Below the pieces are notes generated by a model, which saw only the letters and a program-made list of their open reading frames with translations, had not been told where the DNA came from and did no database searches. A program made the translations under genes and the position numbers. A stretch of 64,000 bases of DNA, taken from assembly GCF_027744825.2 (NCBI RefSeq), contig NC_071342.1, positions 15,743,001 to 15,807,000 of the forward strand, given 5' to 3'. The stretch is from Synchiropus splendidus. Lineage: Eukaryota > Chordata > Actinopteri > Syngnathiformes > Callionymidae. Below are positions 24,561 to 38,223 of the stretch, piece by piece. Positions within the stretch are counted from its first letter, which is position 1. The number at the start of each line of letters is the position of its first letter.

Positions 24561-26954
24561 CTGAAGGCACTGCCTTTAAATAACTATTAAATTAAACACC
24601 TTCACTTTGACTATCTGCTGGAAAAAAAATAAAATAAATATAGATATATATATGTAATGCATATGATCTCCTCAGTCAACATGTTGTTACCAATGATAGA
24701 GAGCAATGACGTCTGCAACAGTTTAGACATAGAGTTTAGACAAATCTATACCATCCACCCTTCAAAGAAACTTTGTGTTAAAAGTATTCCTTCTATTCAA
24801 GCCACCACACGGACAAGAAATAAAATAGCAACCTCGCGACAGTGACAGACAAGTGGAATTAAGAATAATTGCAGTGTCAGAAAGAGAGACAGCTGCATGA
24901 TGAGATTCTATGTCATTTAGACAATCAGAAACTTAAGAGGGAATGTGACACATCGCTCCCCCCTCCATCCGACAGGCCCGGTGACACGGCTGGTGATAAT
25001 TTCCAGAAGGGAGAGGAGGAAAAAGAGTGAAGAGTGGAGGCAGCAGAGATGAGAATGAAAGTCACAGAAGGAAAGGTGTGATGCCTGAGCTTCCATATGC
25101 AGTGTGGGCCAAGTGATAGCAGTGTCGCGCCTTCATTGCTGGAATCAAGACGAAATATCCCCTTTACATGTCAAGCTGCCAGGCAGATAAGAGGTGTCTG
25201 GAGCTCCGTTCATGAGATTAATACTTCCCCGCCAGAAATGACAGCATGTGAAGGGGGGCTGTTGATCTTTGTGCTGTAAATCCACTTTAGCGACACTACA
25301 AGCCTTACTTTATAGATAAAATGAGATCTTTGTGTTGGAGCAATTATGCACACACACAAGCGAAAACTACACAGGGAAAAGTACACTAAATAAAGTCCAT
25401 ACTGAGTGTTTCACTCAGCTTTACTGTCCACACATTCACCCACCGGGCTGAATATAAATACAGCGGTCAACATAATGAATGCGAAAAGTGTTTTCTAGAG
25501 CTCTCGTAGTTTCATCACTAGAGAGGCGCCTCATGTTCTGACCAGCAACTAAACCACCAATTCCCAGTGCTGTGACATTGAAGTCCGATTTGATTTAATG
25601 ACTTTAATTGTGTCTTTTGTCACATTGAAAATCACCTACAACACACAATTTAATGTGATGTGAATAACAATTAAATTCATGATTTAAAAAAATATATATA
25701 TGAAGAAAAGCACAGAGACAGTGCACACCTATACAATAGAATAAAATCAATAAAACAGCTTCAAAGATTGAAGAAAAGAAAAAAACCCAGATATATACTG
25801 TACTATATAACTCACAAAGCATGAATGAAAGAGTCCATACAACTAGGCAACCTGCAGCATTAGCTTGAAGGTACTATCTAGCCAGGGGTGTCAATACAGA
25901 CAAAGCTAGACAAAGCAAAGGTATGGCAAGCAGTACTGCCAATACTCACATAGAGCTCCTCCATTCTGAAAAGATCCCAATAAAATGAATCAATTTCTCT
26001 CAATATCGGTTTGGTTAATAATGTCAACAGCTTGTATCTGGCTTGGGGGTGGGTGGGACACATTTCAAGGAGGGAGGGCTGGAAGTGTTGGAAAAGATAG
26101 TACTGAGTTATCGATTCTGTTGTTCTGATTTTCATTTGGAGATAATTGATACGTATTTAAGAGTAGAATAACTGATATAGATACAGAGTAAAACCAACAT
26201 TTAGATTTTCCTTTGGAGCCAAGACATGGAAGGTGCCGTACCTCGCCATATCCAACACCCCATATCCAGCTTTCAAAACTAGTGATCTTCGCTAGCAACA
26301 TGAAAACACCATAGTCACATGAGATATGATTGTATACTATGCTTTATGAAGTCAGCTTTTCCAGCTAAAAGCCATACAAGTTCATAAAGAAATCAATCCA
26401 GTTCCTTGTTGTGGTGTCATTTCTAGATTGCGTTTAACTATGTTGAGAACGTTTGGTGTTAACGTACAATCGCAACACCTTGTTGGCTGAGTTCATGTCG
26501 ATCATAACAGAACACTCATGGGAGAACTTATCCGTCAAACGATCTGAGTGATAGCAGCAACATGGAAGTCAGTATAGTCGAGTTAAAGTGCGACAAAAAA
26601 AAATAAAAAAATGTCTACTCTTTTGTTGACAACGATGTCTTTACAAGTTGGTCTACAGCGTCACAACAAATGAAGCCTTTACCATGCCAACTTTTAGTGA
26701 AACTTTAAATACGTTGAGAGAAGAGACGGTGGAAAAAACAAAACAAAAGCCGGAGTGTGAGTCCTTGTTCCTCTCCACATTTCATTCCCTCCTATTTTTC
26801 CTCCCTCCGTTCTGCAGTTGTGTGTCCTGACCTTGCAGCTTCTATGGCCCATCCATCTTGGGCTGCTTAGCCATTTCGCCGGCTTCATACTGCGCAGATT
26901 AACACAATTCATCACCACAATCATCCTCCATTCATCACCCTTTCCAATGAATGT
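24561..26954. other. Unique non-coding DNA
   Basis: No gene is recognised. AT-rich runs occur near 24620-24655 and 25685-25700. Short open frames have no familiar motif. Confidence 0.4.
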
Positions 26955-27345
26955 TTTGACATCCAGTTAATTTTCTGCTGATGATTTATCAAATTATAAT
27001 TACCATGCTCTGAAGGGCTCATTTATTATGTTGATACATGATAATGACGCCAAAGTGGATTGAATTTTAAGTAAGTTCTCTCTGCGATGATAGCGTGCGC
27101 GTTGTTGTGAATGATGCCGCGCCAGTGGCGTCTTTACGGCCCGGACATTACCGAGGGTCGGAGAAAAGCAATGCAGAAAAATATAAATAACACAGTGCGG
27201 CGGTTAATTCAATTTCTTTGGCGAACAAATTGTTTGGCCGCGGTGCAGCAGGCATGACAATGTTCCATTAGATTCTCAGCTCCCATCTTGGATGCTCAGT
27301 AATTAAAGGGTGCACTAATTCAATCAGGTTGCAGGACTCCAGCGC
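26955..27345. promoter_or_regulatory. Candidate conserved non-coding element
   Basis: A complex unique block with several homeodomain-type cores: ATTATAATTACC (near 26993), CGGTTAATTCAATTTC (near 27203), CAGTAATTAAAGGG (near 27298) and CACTAATTCAATCAGG (near 27313). It has balanced composition and no repeats. This resembles vertebrate developmental enhancers, but conservation has not been tested. Confidence 0.3.
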
Positions 27346-29619
27346 TGGGAGTTGGCTGTTTCTTAATAGGTTATAGGTTATTTCTCACACACTGCCCGCA
27401 TGGGCACTTCATTAGCCTCCCACTTAACAATTCACTCAGCTTTTTCAGCCTCATTATGATCCAGATCTATTAAAATCCTGCGTCTATCCGTTTCTATTAG
27501 TGAGGAGCCGACCGGCGTAACGCGGCGGGTCGCACGTGATCGCTCCCCGCTCAGTGTGCAGGAGCAAATATTAGTGGGGGCATAACAAGGCTGACAGAGT
27601 GACCCGCCCTCTGCAATAACCAGCTTCCATACGATAAACAATTAAACCTTTTCAGTGGGGCAGTGGACTCCACAGGACAAATTGGATTTAATACGGCCTG
27701 AATTCTTCGCCCTTTATTCTGCGCAGGCGCTGGCATTTGACCCGTACTTAGACACCGAGCTAAATCACTGGTCAAAAGATGCGGTTGCTGCAGAACAGCA
27801 GTGCATTCTGGGTCACAGGCAACCAGCTCAGGGAGATGAGGGCTTAGGAGGAGTTAAAGGTTATTGAATGCTGGAGAATTCTCCTGGCGGCGGAAGCATT
27901 GTTTACAGCTATCTATTTTTTTGACTCTTTGCCCTTGGGCTGCGGCCCATAAACAGAGCTACCACCCCACCGCCCCCACCTCGGCTAGTGGAGAGCGCAG
28001 AGCATAATTGTGAGTCCCTCTTGGATGTCCCAAAAGTGAAAGATGTGTCTGGTAAGTGAGAGAGGTCAAACACGAGCATGGATATTTATTACATGCACTG
28101 CAACCAGATGGAGGCGGCCCATCCATCAAGTGGTGCTGTCACGCCGGTCACAAACGTTTCCCATAAAGCCCCCCCTCTCGCCCCTCCCTCCTATCCACCC
28201 GCCCTCGCGTCCAGATCTGTGGAAGCAGGAGGTCCATCCATGTGAGAGAAAGAAGAGCAGGGAAAGTTGTGTTGCTCTCTTGTGAACTTCAGGAAGAGCA
28301 CACGACACTCACACGTGGTTCGCTGGGTTTAGTCTTGTTGACCGGACGTGGCCTGGTTTCACAAAGACCTCTGACTTCTTACACCCAAAAAAAAAAAAGT
28401 TGGACGTTCTGCCGACTCGATCACAGACTACTAATAATTCCGAATCACTACGACGCCACACTTTCTTCAAATATATTAAAATCAATCTCACAATGCGGTT
28501 TGTAAAATTGGTTTGCAGCAGAAATAATGAACATTAAGTCCATATTTTGCGCGCACATGCAACGTTAAAGAGGCAGACAAACTGTAAGACACGTCTTCAG
28601 GAATACCTGTTTGGATGGTCAGGAAAGAGCCGGACAGGACAGCAAACCGCCAGGCAGCTTAGGGAGATATTAAAGGAGTCGAAGGGGGAGCAGTGGAAGG
28701 GCGTTTCTGACACTTGCTCCCTCATTCATCAGGCCCTCATAGGCCCGTCGGTGACAATGAAAAGATTTCACAATACAGCCGCGGCAGAAACTCATTCTGG
28801 CCCTCATCCATCATGCTCAGCCCGCTAGCCGTTCCACTGACCTAATCTGTGATGCCTCGCTGCCTGCACCCCGCTCCTTAAAGGCAGGCTTCATTACTGT
28901 GAGCCAGAGCAGGAGATAGAGGCCAGGGGCCAAGGGCCTGGAGAGAGGGGCCGCAGTCGTCAAATACACACAGAGACTAAAGGTACATAAAACACCCAGA
29001 CAGTCTATTGTCACAATCTTTAGCAGGCTGGAAAGCAGTGTTCACTGTTGTCGTGTCAATAAATGTGCGGTGGGACTATAAATACAGACGGTGGATGGAA
29101 GATCTGATCAATTCTGCTGTCGAAGAGACGTCCATCTATCCACTTTCCAGCCATCAATCAAGCGATTAGGCAGCTTGTTACTGTCACAAACAATTTTCTT
29201 AGATGACTGATAAAACTTGAGGCAGATATGCCAAACTCACAGAGGCAGCTAGGTCGCGCTGCCTTCAGATACAATCGCTGATGCGTAAAGAGATGCCTGA
29301 ATTCTAACCTTCAGCCTCCCTCCATGATGTTTAACCATGACGGGTTGGGGAAGCAGAGGGCGTCAGATCTGACCCCAGAACAGCCAGGATGGGCTTTCAC
29401 TCCCTCATGCTCCAGGACTCCCACGGATAACAGTTGGAACTCAACCTGCAGCTTGATGGAGCCCAATATGATCCAGACTCCAATGAAGGAAATTCTGGTC
29501 ATAGACAGCTCTGTTAGTCAAAAAGCAATATCAGTTACCATGAGACCAAATGTCACTCAAGGTTGTCTAGCTTTTATTTAGCAGCAAATTTTTGTACTTT
29601 TTTTATGCAGTGCAAGAAG
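27346..29619. other. Unique non-coding DNA
   Basis: No gene is recognised. The 28130-28215 part is C-rich on the plus strand (CCCCCCTCTCGCCCCTCCC). Open frames on both strands near 28050-28510 overlap and give no known protein. Confidence 0.4.
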
Positions 29620-29850
29620 CTAGCCATTGATTTGTAATATTACAAACCAGAAAAGCACCGAGAGAGCGCAAACCTCCAACCAAAAAAATAATAAATCCTG
29701 GATCCAGAAAGTAATCCAGATCACACCCAAAATATAATCACACACAAATGTACAGGAAATTTTATCCAAATCCGTCCCTGACTTTTGAACTCTTTTTAAA
29801 TATAGAAAACGGACGGACAAACCAACGCCGCCAAAAAATAGAATGTCCTT
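29620..29850 (+). mobile_element. RTE/Expander-like LINE 3' end
   Basis: The order GCAAACCTCCAACC, GGATCCAGAAAGTAATCCAG, ATCCAAATCCGTCCCTGACT (TTTGA) and GGACGGACAAACCAACGCCG matches the characteristic 3' part of RTE-type (Expander) LINEs and dependent elements in fish. In those the text runs from an AAACCTCC(A/G) box through CAAATCCGT(T/C)CATAACTTTT to ACAGACAGACAAAC(CA)ACGCCG. It is diverged and truncated. Confidence 0.65.
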
Positions 29851-31198
29851 TAGAGAGGTGAATATTTCCCGGCAACATAATATGTCTTGATATAATGGAT
29901 GGAATTAAAAGAAATATGTGACTTGACCTATCAAAATAAGGGTATCAAAACTTCGTCCCCTTTTTTTCCCCATTTTCTAACGTTGAAATTCCCATGTTCT
30001 GTGAACTGCATCAAGCTTTTCCGGGTCCCTATACTGGACACAGTGGAGTCCCATTCCGGCTTCGACCATCACATGGCAGTAGTCTACGAAAAGCATTAAA
30101 AATACATACAATAAGACACCATTTTTAGCATTTGAAGTATCATTGACATCATGAATGGTCAGATTCAAGTGAGGTCAGTGCGACTCCGAGGAGCCACACG
30201 CAGGAATGAAGGTGACTACTGAGCAGTGAGAATTTTGACATGGTGTTTCTATGGCTAAAACCCAAAAGCTTTTTAACATCTTCTACTTCAGCATCCATTG
30301 ACAATTCAACTATTATGTATTAATTTCATCATGCATCCGCTCACTTTTTGGAGGCTGCAGATTAAAGAGACAGATAATTGACGGACCGAGGACGTACAGA
30401 CAAGACGGATCAAACCGAAGGGAAATGTTTACAAGCCTTACATCAGCACGCAGCATGGACCAGAGGGTTTGCTTTTAAGCTACCACAAATCTCTCTTTCT
30501 TCATAAAAGTATGCCGTTTTTAAACTCCAAACCAAGCCAAAAAAAAAGACCTTTTTAAAGCTCTTTTCTATTCACGTTTTAATGACAACAACGGAATAAA
30601 AGTGGAGAAACGGGTGTGTGAGGAGAGCAGCGCTTTACGTCGGAGAAAGATGCTTTTATAGAAAACATCTAAGGAAGCACGCAAGTGATGCTTTTGACAA
30701 TTTAACTGGTTCTCCTGACACATTAAATGACTTTGCTGACAACTTAACTGCGCTGCCAATCAATATTTCCTATTACTTTCATTGTCAGCAGGGGAAAAAA
30801 AAAACCCACGGTGTTAAGGTCACAGCAGAAGTGACAAGATATTTAGGTCCCATCGACAAGGTCTTATTAATGCAAATAGTCCATCAGAGAGTGAAGGACA
30901 TATGGTTTGATGAGGGTCGAAGCCTTTTCTTGAGAGTCTAATGAGCAAATGCTGGAATTTTAGGATAGAAATGAGCCTGTGACGCCATTTCAGCAAACTG
31001 TTTCATTCCTACTAACCTGGTTGAAGGTTTGCTCGCTTGGAGTGGAGTGTCCAAACTATTGCCAATGTTGATGTCAACCTTCTGAACAGGCATGTCCAGA
31101 GTCAAGGCCCTTTTGTGGCCCTTGATCGAATTTGACATGGGCCCCTGCCTCTGTCATAAAATCTATTATTTGTGTGACTTAAAAAATATGGAACATGC
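29851..31198. other. Unique non-coding DNA
   Basis: No gene or recognised repeat; AT-rich throughout. Confidence 0.4.
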
Positions 31199-31602
31199 AA
31201 CAATAGACGCAAGAGTTTAGCTCCACTTGTCTGATCTGTGATGGATATCTTTGGTTGAAGCTTCATGTGTTTTGTCTTGACTTTATGACAACATTCTTTT
31301 GCTATACTATACTATTTTCAGAAATAACGCCAGTCAGTGTCAGTGTGTAGAAGGATATGATTCATGTGTGTTATGGTAATTGCACATTATTATTATTAAT
31401 AAAAATACACTTTAAGCAGTAGTACCATCATATACTGGGATTATTATGAATTTATTATATTGGTTTTATCCACATACTCATTTCTGTTTGTTTTGTGCAT
31501 AATAAAAAAAGACTACTAAATATATTATTTCAATCTCTTATTTATATATATGAGGCACTTCAGTATGATTCAGTTATCATGTTGGGAAAATTATATAAAT
31601 AA
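31199..31602 (+). repeat. Direct duplication, copy 1 (~0.4 kb)
   Basis: This block shares long near-identical stretches in the same order and orientation with 33295-33752, about 2.1 kb away. Examples are ACAATAGACGCAAGAGTTTA, CTTTAAGCAGTAGTACCATC, GGGATTATTATGAATTTATT and TTCTGTTTGTTTTGTGCAT. It is either a local duplication or two insertions of one dispersed element. I do not recognise the family. Confidence 0.85.
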
Positions 31603-33294
31603 GTACAATGGTTCTCAGTCTGAGTGGAGTGGAATGTCCCACAGCAAAAGAGAAGTTGGAATAGTGCAGTGTTTTTGGTCACGTGGACGCTGTCTGGCTC
31701 TGTCCTGGTTCATCAAACGTCCATCTCTTAGCTACACAAAGATAGTTTGAAATGCGTCGTTCAAGCGAGTGAATCATCGACGATGGACAGAAGTTAACAG
31801 TTGAGGTTTGGAACGGTCGTCGCTCACTGAGTGCGAACAGAAGAAACAAACGCTGTTTTGCTGAACAATGGCGGCCTGACTAAGCAGCTTAACTCCGCCC
31901 ACAGCATTAGAGCCCAGCAGGTTCCACATCAATGTGAGGAGGAGTAGACAATTAACCAGGGGTTTAAACCGTCACTCAGTCCCTGTCAAACTATCACACT
32001 TGCACTTTCAGACCCGCCTCCTGCTTAACTCCCTCTGTGATATGCTGCTGGCAGCTTGGATGGCTTGAGTGACGGCGGCCCGGATACAGGCGATGGGAGG
32101 CGCCTGGATGGACGTCTCGGACATGAGACGGGGAGATTGAGGTGGACGTGTGACGGCGAAAGGCGCTAAAGGGAGAAGGCTGCGTCAGAAATGTGCTGTT
32201 TTGTTCAAATTAGTTGCGCGAGAAGAGGATGGATTCACAATTAGATTAAAGCAGAGGCTGCTTTAGTGTTAACTCCACTTACAAGTGCCATCCAATAAAG
32301 CAAAATACCAGGGGAGGTATTATCAATACTCAGTTTTATTGGAGGTGAAATGGATGCTGAAGTCACCATTAAAAGTGTTCATGTCATATGTTGTCAGTCA
32401 CCTTAAAACGGCCCTTCAACTTGATGCTTATCAAGTGATCTTCAAAAAAGTACCAAAGACGATGAAACACAAACATAACAGCAGATATTATCAGAAACTA
32501 CCGATGGATCATGGTGAAAATATCACCCAAAAATATATGTATTAAAAATCTCAAGAGCCTTTCTTGGAGAAAAAAACAAAAAAACAAAAATTGTCTGCCA
32601 TCTGTTCAGCTCAGAGGTGAAAGTACCTGATGGCCCAAATATGTTCTGAACTCATTGGCTGTGTGTCCCATTATTCTGCACTCTCCTTCCAAGCCGTTGG
32701 ATTCCATACTGTTCTGTTAACCATCAGCAATTATCTTCCTGTCAGAGCTAAAGGTAACAAATTTTCCTCATCCAGCCAGCCGCTATCATCCTCTGGACAC
32801 CAGCATCCACTGACAGGAGCTAAATCACAGCAGCCAGCCAAGACTCCTGACAGACAAATGGACTACCTTGGAAAACCTGGGCCCATCACTCTAAGAGGGG
32901 GAGGCGAGGAGGGACTCTCTCCCTGCTGACCTTATACTTCTTCCTTCTTTTTTTCCCTCCCCACCCTCTTTTTCTCTGCAAGAGATGAACAGCCCTGTGC
33001 TCTGTAAGCACAGGGCCCCGTTTCCAAATAAGAGAATTATTAATGGAGCTTTGCCTGGTGCTGTTTTATCTTGTAGCATCACACCAGGTCCAGGCTTCGC
33101 CTCCATTACAGATGGACACGTCGAATCGGGGCAATGACTTATCTGCGCAGTCGCCACAACACAACACTGAGGGTGAACCACACGCACCACATTTCTGCCA
33201 CCTGAGAAACTTTGGAGCACCTGCTTCTTTAGCGAAGGTGAACCAAGCGTGTGCTCCATCCTTCCCAGGCTTATCAGCTTCCAAACTAACATGG
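31603..33294. other. Unique DNA between the duplicated copies
   Basis: No gene is recognised. It includes a perfect 10-bp inverted repeat with a 5-nt loop at 32992-33016 (GCCCTGTGCT ... AGCACAGGGC). Confidence 0.4.
32992..33016. repeat. Perfect short hairpin
   Basis: GCCCTGTGCT, loop CTGTA, then AGCACAGGGC: a 10-bp perfect stem with a 5-nt loop. No terminator or RNA-gene context is seen, so it may be chance. Confidence 0.8.
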
Positions 33295-33455
33295 AACAAT
33301 AGACGCAAGAGTTTAGCTCCACTTGCCTGATCCGAGATGCATTTCTGTTTCATAATGTGTCACAAAAATTTTACTATACCAGAACATTTTTTAGAAATAA
33401 TGAAAGTGTCAGTGTGTTAAAGGATATTATTTATGTGTGTTCATGATAATTGCAG

Positions 33456-33489
<34 letters not shown>

Positions 33490-33752
33490 GTAGTAGTAGT
33501 AGTAGTAGTAGTGTCAGTATTAGTATTATTAGTAGTATTATTAGTAATTTTAATAAACTTTAAGCAGTAGTACCATCATATACTGGGATTATTATGAATT
33601 TATTATATTGGTGTTATCCATATACTAATTTCTGTTTGTTTTGTGCATGATAAAAATAAAGACAATTAAATATATTATTTCAGTCTGTTATTTACATATG
33701 TTAGGAACTTCAGTATGATTCAATTATCATTTTGGAAAAGAAGATATAAATA
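33295..33752 (+). repeat. Direct duplication, copy 2 with microsatellite expansion
   Basis: This is the partner of 31199-31602. It carries a much expanded (ATT)n/(AGT)n tract (33456-33512) where copy 1 has only a short ATTATTATTATTAAT. Apart from this tract the copies differ by scattered substitutions and small indels. Confidence 0.85.
33456..33512. repeat. Compound (ATT)n(AGT)n microsatellite
   Basis: About 11 ATT units run directly into about 8 AGT units, followed by interrupted AGTATT repeats to about 33545. It lies inside copy 2 of the direct duplication. Confidence 0.95.
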
Positions 33753-33912
33753 ACACAAAACAAAAATATGGGTTAAACAGACATTATTTTAAGGTAAACT
33801 GTGAAAATACATATATTTTTATGATTTCTGTTTCACCACTCATTTTATTCTAACTTTTAAATAACACAAAACAAAAATATGGGTTAAATATACATTATTT
33901 TAAGGTAAATTG

Positions 33913-33992
<80 letters not shown>

Positions 33993-34029
33993 CTGTTTCA
34001 CCACTCATTTTATTCTAACTTTTAAATAC
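33748..34029 (+). repeat. Tandem duplication interrupted by a (TA)n expansion
   Basis: Copy 1 (33748-33858) and copy 2 (33859-34029) both run from AAATAACACAAAACAAAAAT through TTTTAAGGTAAA to ATTTCTGTTTCACCACTCAT and ATTCTAACTTTTAAAT. Copy 2 has a 73-bp (TA)n at the place where copy 1 has only ATACATATATTT. Confidence 0.9.
33916..33988. repeat. (TA)n microsatellite
   Basis: A 73-bp TA dinucleotide run inside copy 2 of the tandem duplication. Confidence 0.97.
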
Positions 34030-37000
34030 AATTGTATTACTATGAGGAAGACAAGCATATCTAAACGCAAAGACATAATAACACAAATAACACAAGTATA
34101 GAAAAAAAAAAAAACTATAAAACAAATCAATAAATGGCATTAATAATGGTTTTATTATTTGTTGGCTTTGACACAGACAATGTTGACATATTGAAACTGT
34201 CAATGCTGTTGTGCTGTTGTGGTTCCAAAAACAATACATAAATAAATTGTGTTTCTACATTTCTGTACAATGCAGCCACATATGTTGCAAATAAATAAAT
34301 AAATAAAATAATTATAACCCTGACAGTATTTGAGATAATGTCGACTTTTAAGACGGTCCGAAAACTTCTTTCCACTGTATGTGGCTCTGGAGCCGCACAT
34401 CACCAAGAGAGAATACACCTGTCTCCAAATGAAGGAACATAGATACAATGAAAATGAGTCAAACATCACGGCAGTAAACATATAGGTCAACAGGTTCGGA
34501 CATGTTGAGAAATTGTTATTATTGTAATGCATTTACAGGCAGGTGGGAAAGTACACACACAGCACACACACACACGTGCACACAGATTAGCGTGATTAAT
34601 GTGGGACACTGACAGGTGAAGTTGGAGCCATAAACTGACTGTGACTCTAATTGACACGACCTTTTCTGGGAGTCAAACATCTTCACTATCAAAGTCATTG
34701 GCATGTCAGCGCCGCCGGCGCCTCCCTCCACGAGTCCTTCATTTCGTCAGAAAAGCTTTCATGTCTGAACCATGTGACCCCAGGTGCCACAGAACATTAC
34801 AGGGAAAATTGCAGGTAAGGAATTAATTTGAAGTATCACACTTCTGGAACCGGTCTTGCCGTCAGACACCGTCAGCATTCAGGTGGATCTATTTGACACT
34901 GTTTATCAGCAGGCTGCCGGGTGGCACATGACAGTGGCCTGTCAAACCAGATGTGAGGTGTTTAAAGTGAAGCACCTAGATCACGCATACACTCAGCTTT
35001 TCATGGCATTTTTTTAAAAACAGAAAGGTCAAAAGTGAGAGGTGGGGCAGAGGTAAACTGGAGCGCCGGTTTCAAATATCAAACTGAGCAGGTACTTTAT
35101 GAGTATTTGTCCAGTCAAGTTTATGGAACTCAAAACATGTGGATACATACAATGCCGTGAGACGTTACTATGTAATTACTGTAGTAATAGTTACCTGGAT
35201 GTAACTCCAGTTCTATGAAAACATGCATAGCCCTATAATGGACTTCACTATTGGTTCAAGTCCATTAGCGACCAGACCATGTATGAAATAGAATTACGTG
35301 CCTACAGTACAGAGGACTATTGTTGCTCTCCACCATCTCAAGTAGCAAACCCCAAAGTTATGGGTGTTATTGTTGAGCTACTTCTAGAGTAAGTTTCTTA
35401 AAGTCATGATCTAACTGGGCGTTTCTCCGTCATAAACCATATCAAATTCACATCAAATTCAAAACCTTGCCAATATATAAAAGCCAGACACAAAACTAGC
35501 CAAAACACAGTCATGCAAAAATTATTTGGAGAACTGATTCGCTCTTGAGGCGAAGCAGCGTAGCTCCCTGTGGGAATGTACGATGTTTAAAAACTTCACT
35601 TAACTTAACTATCAATAACTATAATTACATATATAACTACAATTATAACTATCAATAAACAGAAACAATTGAAAGTGCAGTTATCTTTATCTCCTTAACT
35701 GCATCATTTCTGACAACACCCAGCTTTTAAGTAACACAGGGGGAAAGAACGTTATAGCTATGTGAACAACCCTGAATACACAATGCATTACAACAATCCC
35801 CTTAATATTTTTGTTATTAAGGTTAGTGAGAGGTATAAGAGTGCGACAGAAAATGTGTGCTTCTGATGCAATCACACGACGATGAGACTCTTGACATTAA
35901 CAAACAATAGCAAACGCAAATGTGCATGACAGAGTCACCCGAAAAAGCACTAAAATCCACAATAAAGAGAAGAATTCAGCGCGATGCAATATAGAAGAGA
36001 GTCCACTAGGGTGTGCTTTGAAGAGCTAAACGCCCTCACAAATGCACATGAGGCAGGTCTTCAGGCGGGATCAATATTTGTTGGGATTGCACCTTGTTCC
36101 AACAATGCGAGATTTACGGCAGGTGTGGGGATTTACACTTTGTCTTCCGAGCAACTCATCAGTGCGACCCAATTACTAACCCCAGACAGACAGCATTAAC
36201 ATGGTGCTGCCGCTGCTTTATGGCCTTTCAGCCGCTCTCATTCCAGCCTGTTCAGGTGCTGCCACCGTAACTGATACTACACTTAAAATGTGCTCACAGG
36301 AATGAATTCTCTGTCTTTCATTACTGCCTCCATGATTTACTTCAGATCATTCCACATCTATGGACAAAGAAAACACACGGTAAATTACTGCCACGCTGTC
36401 GCCTGGTTCAGCACTACACGGGAGAGAGGGAATACACCAGAGGGGGGCGGCAAGGGTAGCAGTCGGGGGCTCAGGTGTCTCCATCAGGGCTGCCGCTTGA
36501 CAAGGATTCATCTCTGTTAGAGTCAGCATTTGTCTTTGTCAAACTTGTGTAGTGGGTGGGGACAATTATTGTCTTCTAGTGGCTGAAGTTGAGAATATAA
36601 ATATGCTTTCTTCAAATGTTGGATAACAATACAGCCTTCACTTTGACTCAAACAGATGAGTGAGAAGAAATAGGTTACGCTACGACCAACAGTCGGGTTA
36701 GTCCATTCAAAAAGTCATAATTCTGGTCATGAAAGTAAACTTCCTAAGCAGCATTCAGGAAGGCGCTTCGTGAAAGATGATGAAAATTGGAATAGCACTT
36801 GTGAAGGCCGAATGACATGAGTAATGTGAAGTCAAAACATTATACTGCTTTAGAAATTAAAATATTGAGTTCATAAAATTAAAGTTTATTTCTTTAATAT
36901 ATTCTTTAGCATTAGCTACACCAAGCTACATGGATGTTAGTTGTAGTTAATCCCCAGTTTTCAATCCAAAATGAATGAACCACTGACCCACGAGTGTGTT

Positions 37001-38223
37001 CTTTAAAAGTGTGAGTATATTTTGGAATCCAATGTGAGAGTACATAACTATGAAAAGCTGTACTTGCCTGTGTTGAAGCTGGAAATATCTGGAGCCTGTA
37101 TACAGTACAGTAGCATGGAATTGCTTCCTTTCGTGACACTTGCTTGACAAAATTGCACAGTTTTAAAAGCTTCATAAGAAGCGTTTTAATGCACCAGGTC
37201 ATGTAAAGGTGATCAGATTCAACCATGGTTTGCGTTCCATGAGCACATTTGTAAACTGGTTAATTCACATTTCATGTTCGAAATTTGAAGATTTGACACG
37301 GAATACAGCCGTCTAGAGCCAAAATAAAGGGTCACCATGTTGTCACAAAGTTGTGTTTTAGCTGGTGTCACTATTTCGACCCCAGGCAATTGGCAGACAC
37401 TTGCAAGTCCACCAGAGTCGACTTGTGACACCACTGTGCGACTTTCGGAAGGTCCTGCCACAGGCCTGGATTCCTTGTTAAATAAACACTCATAGCCGCC
37501 GGGGCACATTTCTAACAAAAAGCACTCTACAGTCGGACAGTCACTGTTGAAGTGAATGGAAAACTGCAGCAGTTTGACTTTTCTGACCGAGACTATGAAT
37601 AAATAAATCACCTGTCAAGTCGCATCAGGTCCATACAGGTTAGTTTCATGCTACTCCGATAATAAAACAAGTGTTCCCTCTTTGCTGTTTTACAAACCAG
37701 AGAATGGACAAAAACAAAAAGAACAGAGGACAGAACTAAATAAAAATGAACAATAATATTGCGGTGTGTATTTTCAGAGCGAGCACCACTAATCGACACA
37801 TTACAGTATTGAATGTTTTAACACACTTTACCTTGTGGACTTGCTCCAATAGAATTAGATTGGAGGATTTTGCAACAGTTGGAGTGGCAACAAAGACATC
37901 CAGAGTAATTAGTAAAGGAAATCTCACGGAAATTTTGTGGACTCATTGATCGAGTCAGTATTTTGTCGTTTGTTTGTGTGTTTCATCGCCCCAATTGGTT
38001 ATGACTAGTCCTAGGTGCTGCCCTCCATTGGTCTATTATAGAATAGTTTGCTTCAGCAACCTGGTGTATTTCTGGACTACTCAACCCAATGTCGAGTCAC
38101 GTTGACTATGTTTTTATGAAAACTATTGTGCTAATTCGGGTTGATGCTCAGAATGACACAGTGTTCTGCAGTGACAGACCGACACCTTCTCATTCATGTG
38201 TTCATGTTAAAATCAAACTCCAT
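34030..38223. other. Unique non-coding DNA with a possible dispersed repeat
   Basis: No gene is recognised. An (AC)-rich tract lies at about 34550-34583. The segment 35187-35420 (GTTACCTGGATGTAACTCCAG, then CATGCATAGCCCTATAATGG) resembles dispersed repeats seen in other fish, but I cannot name the family. Confidence 0.35.
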
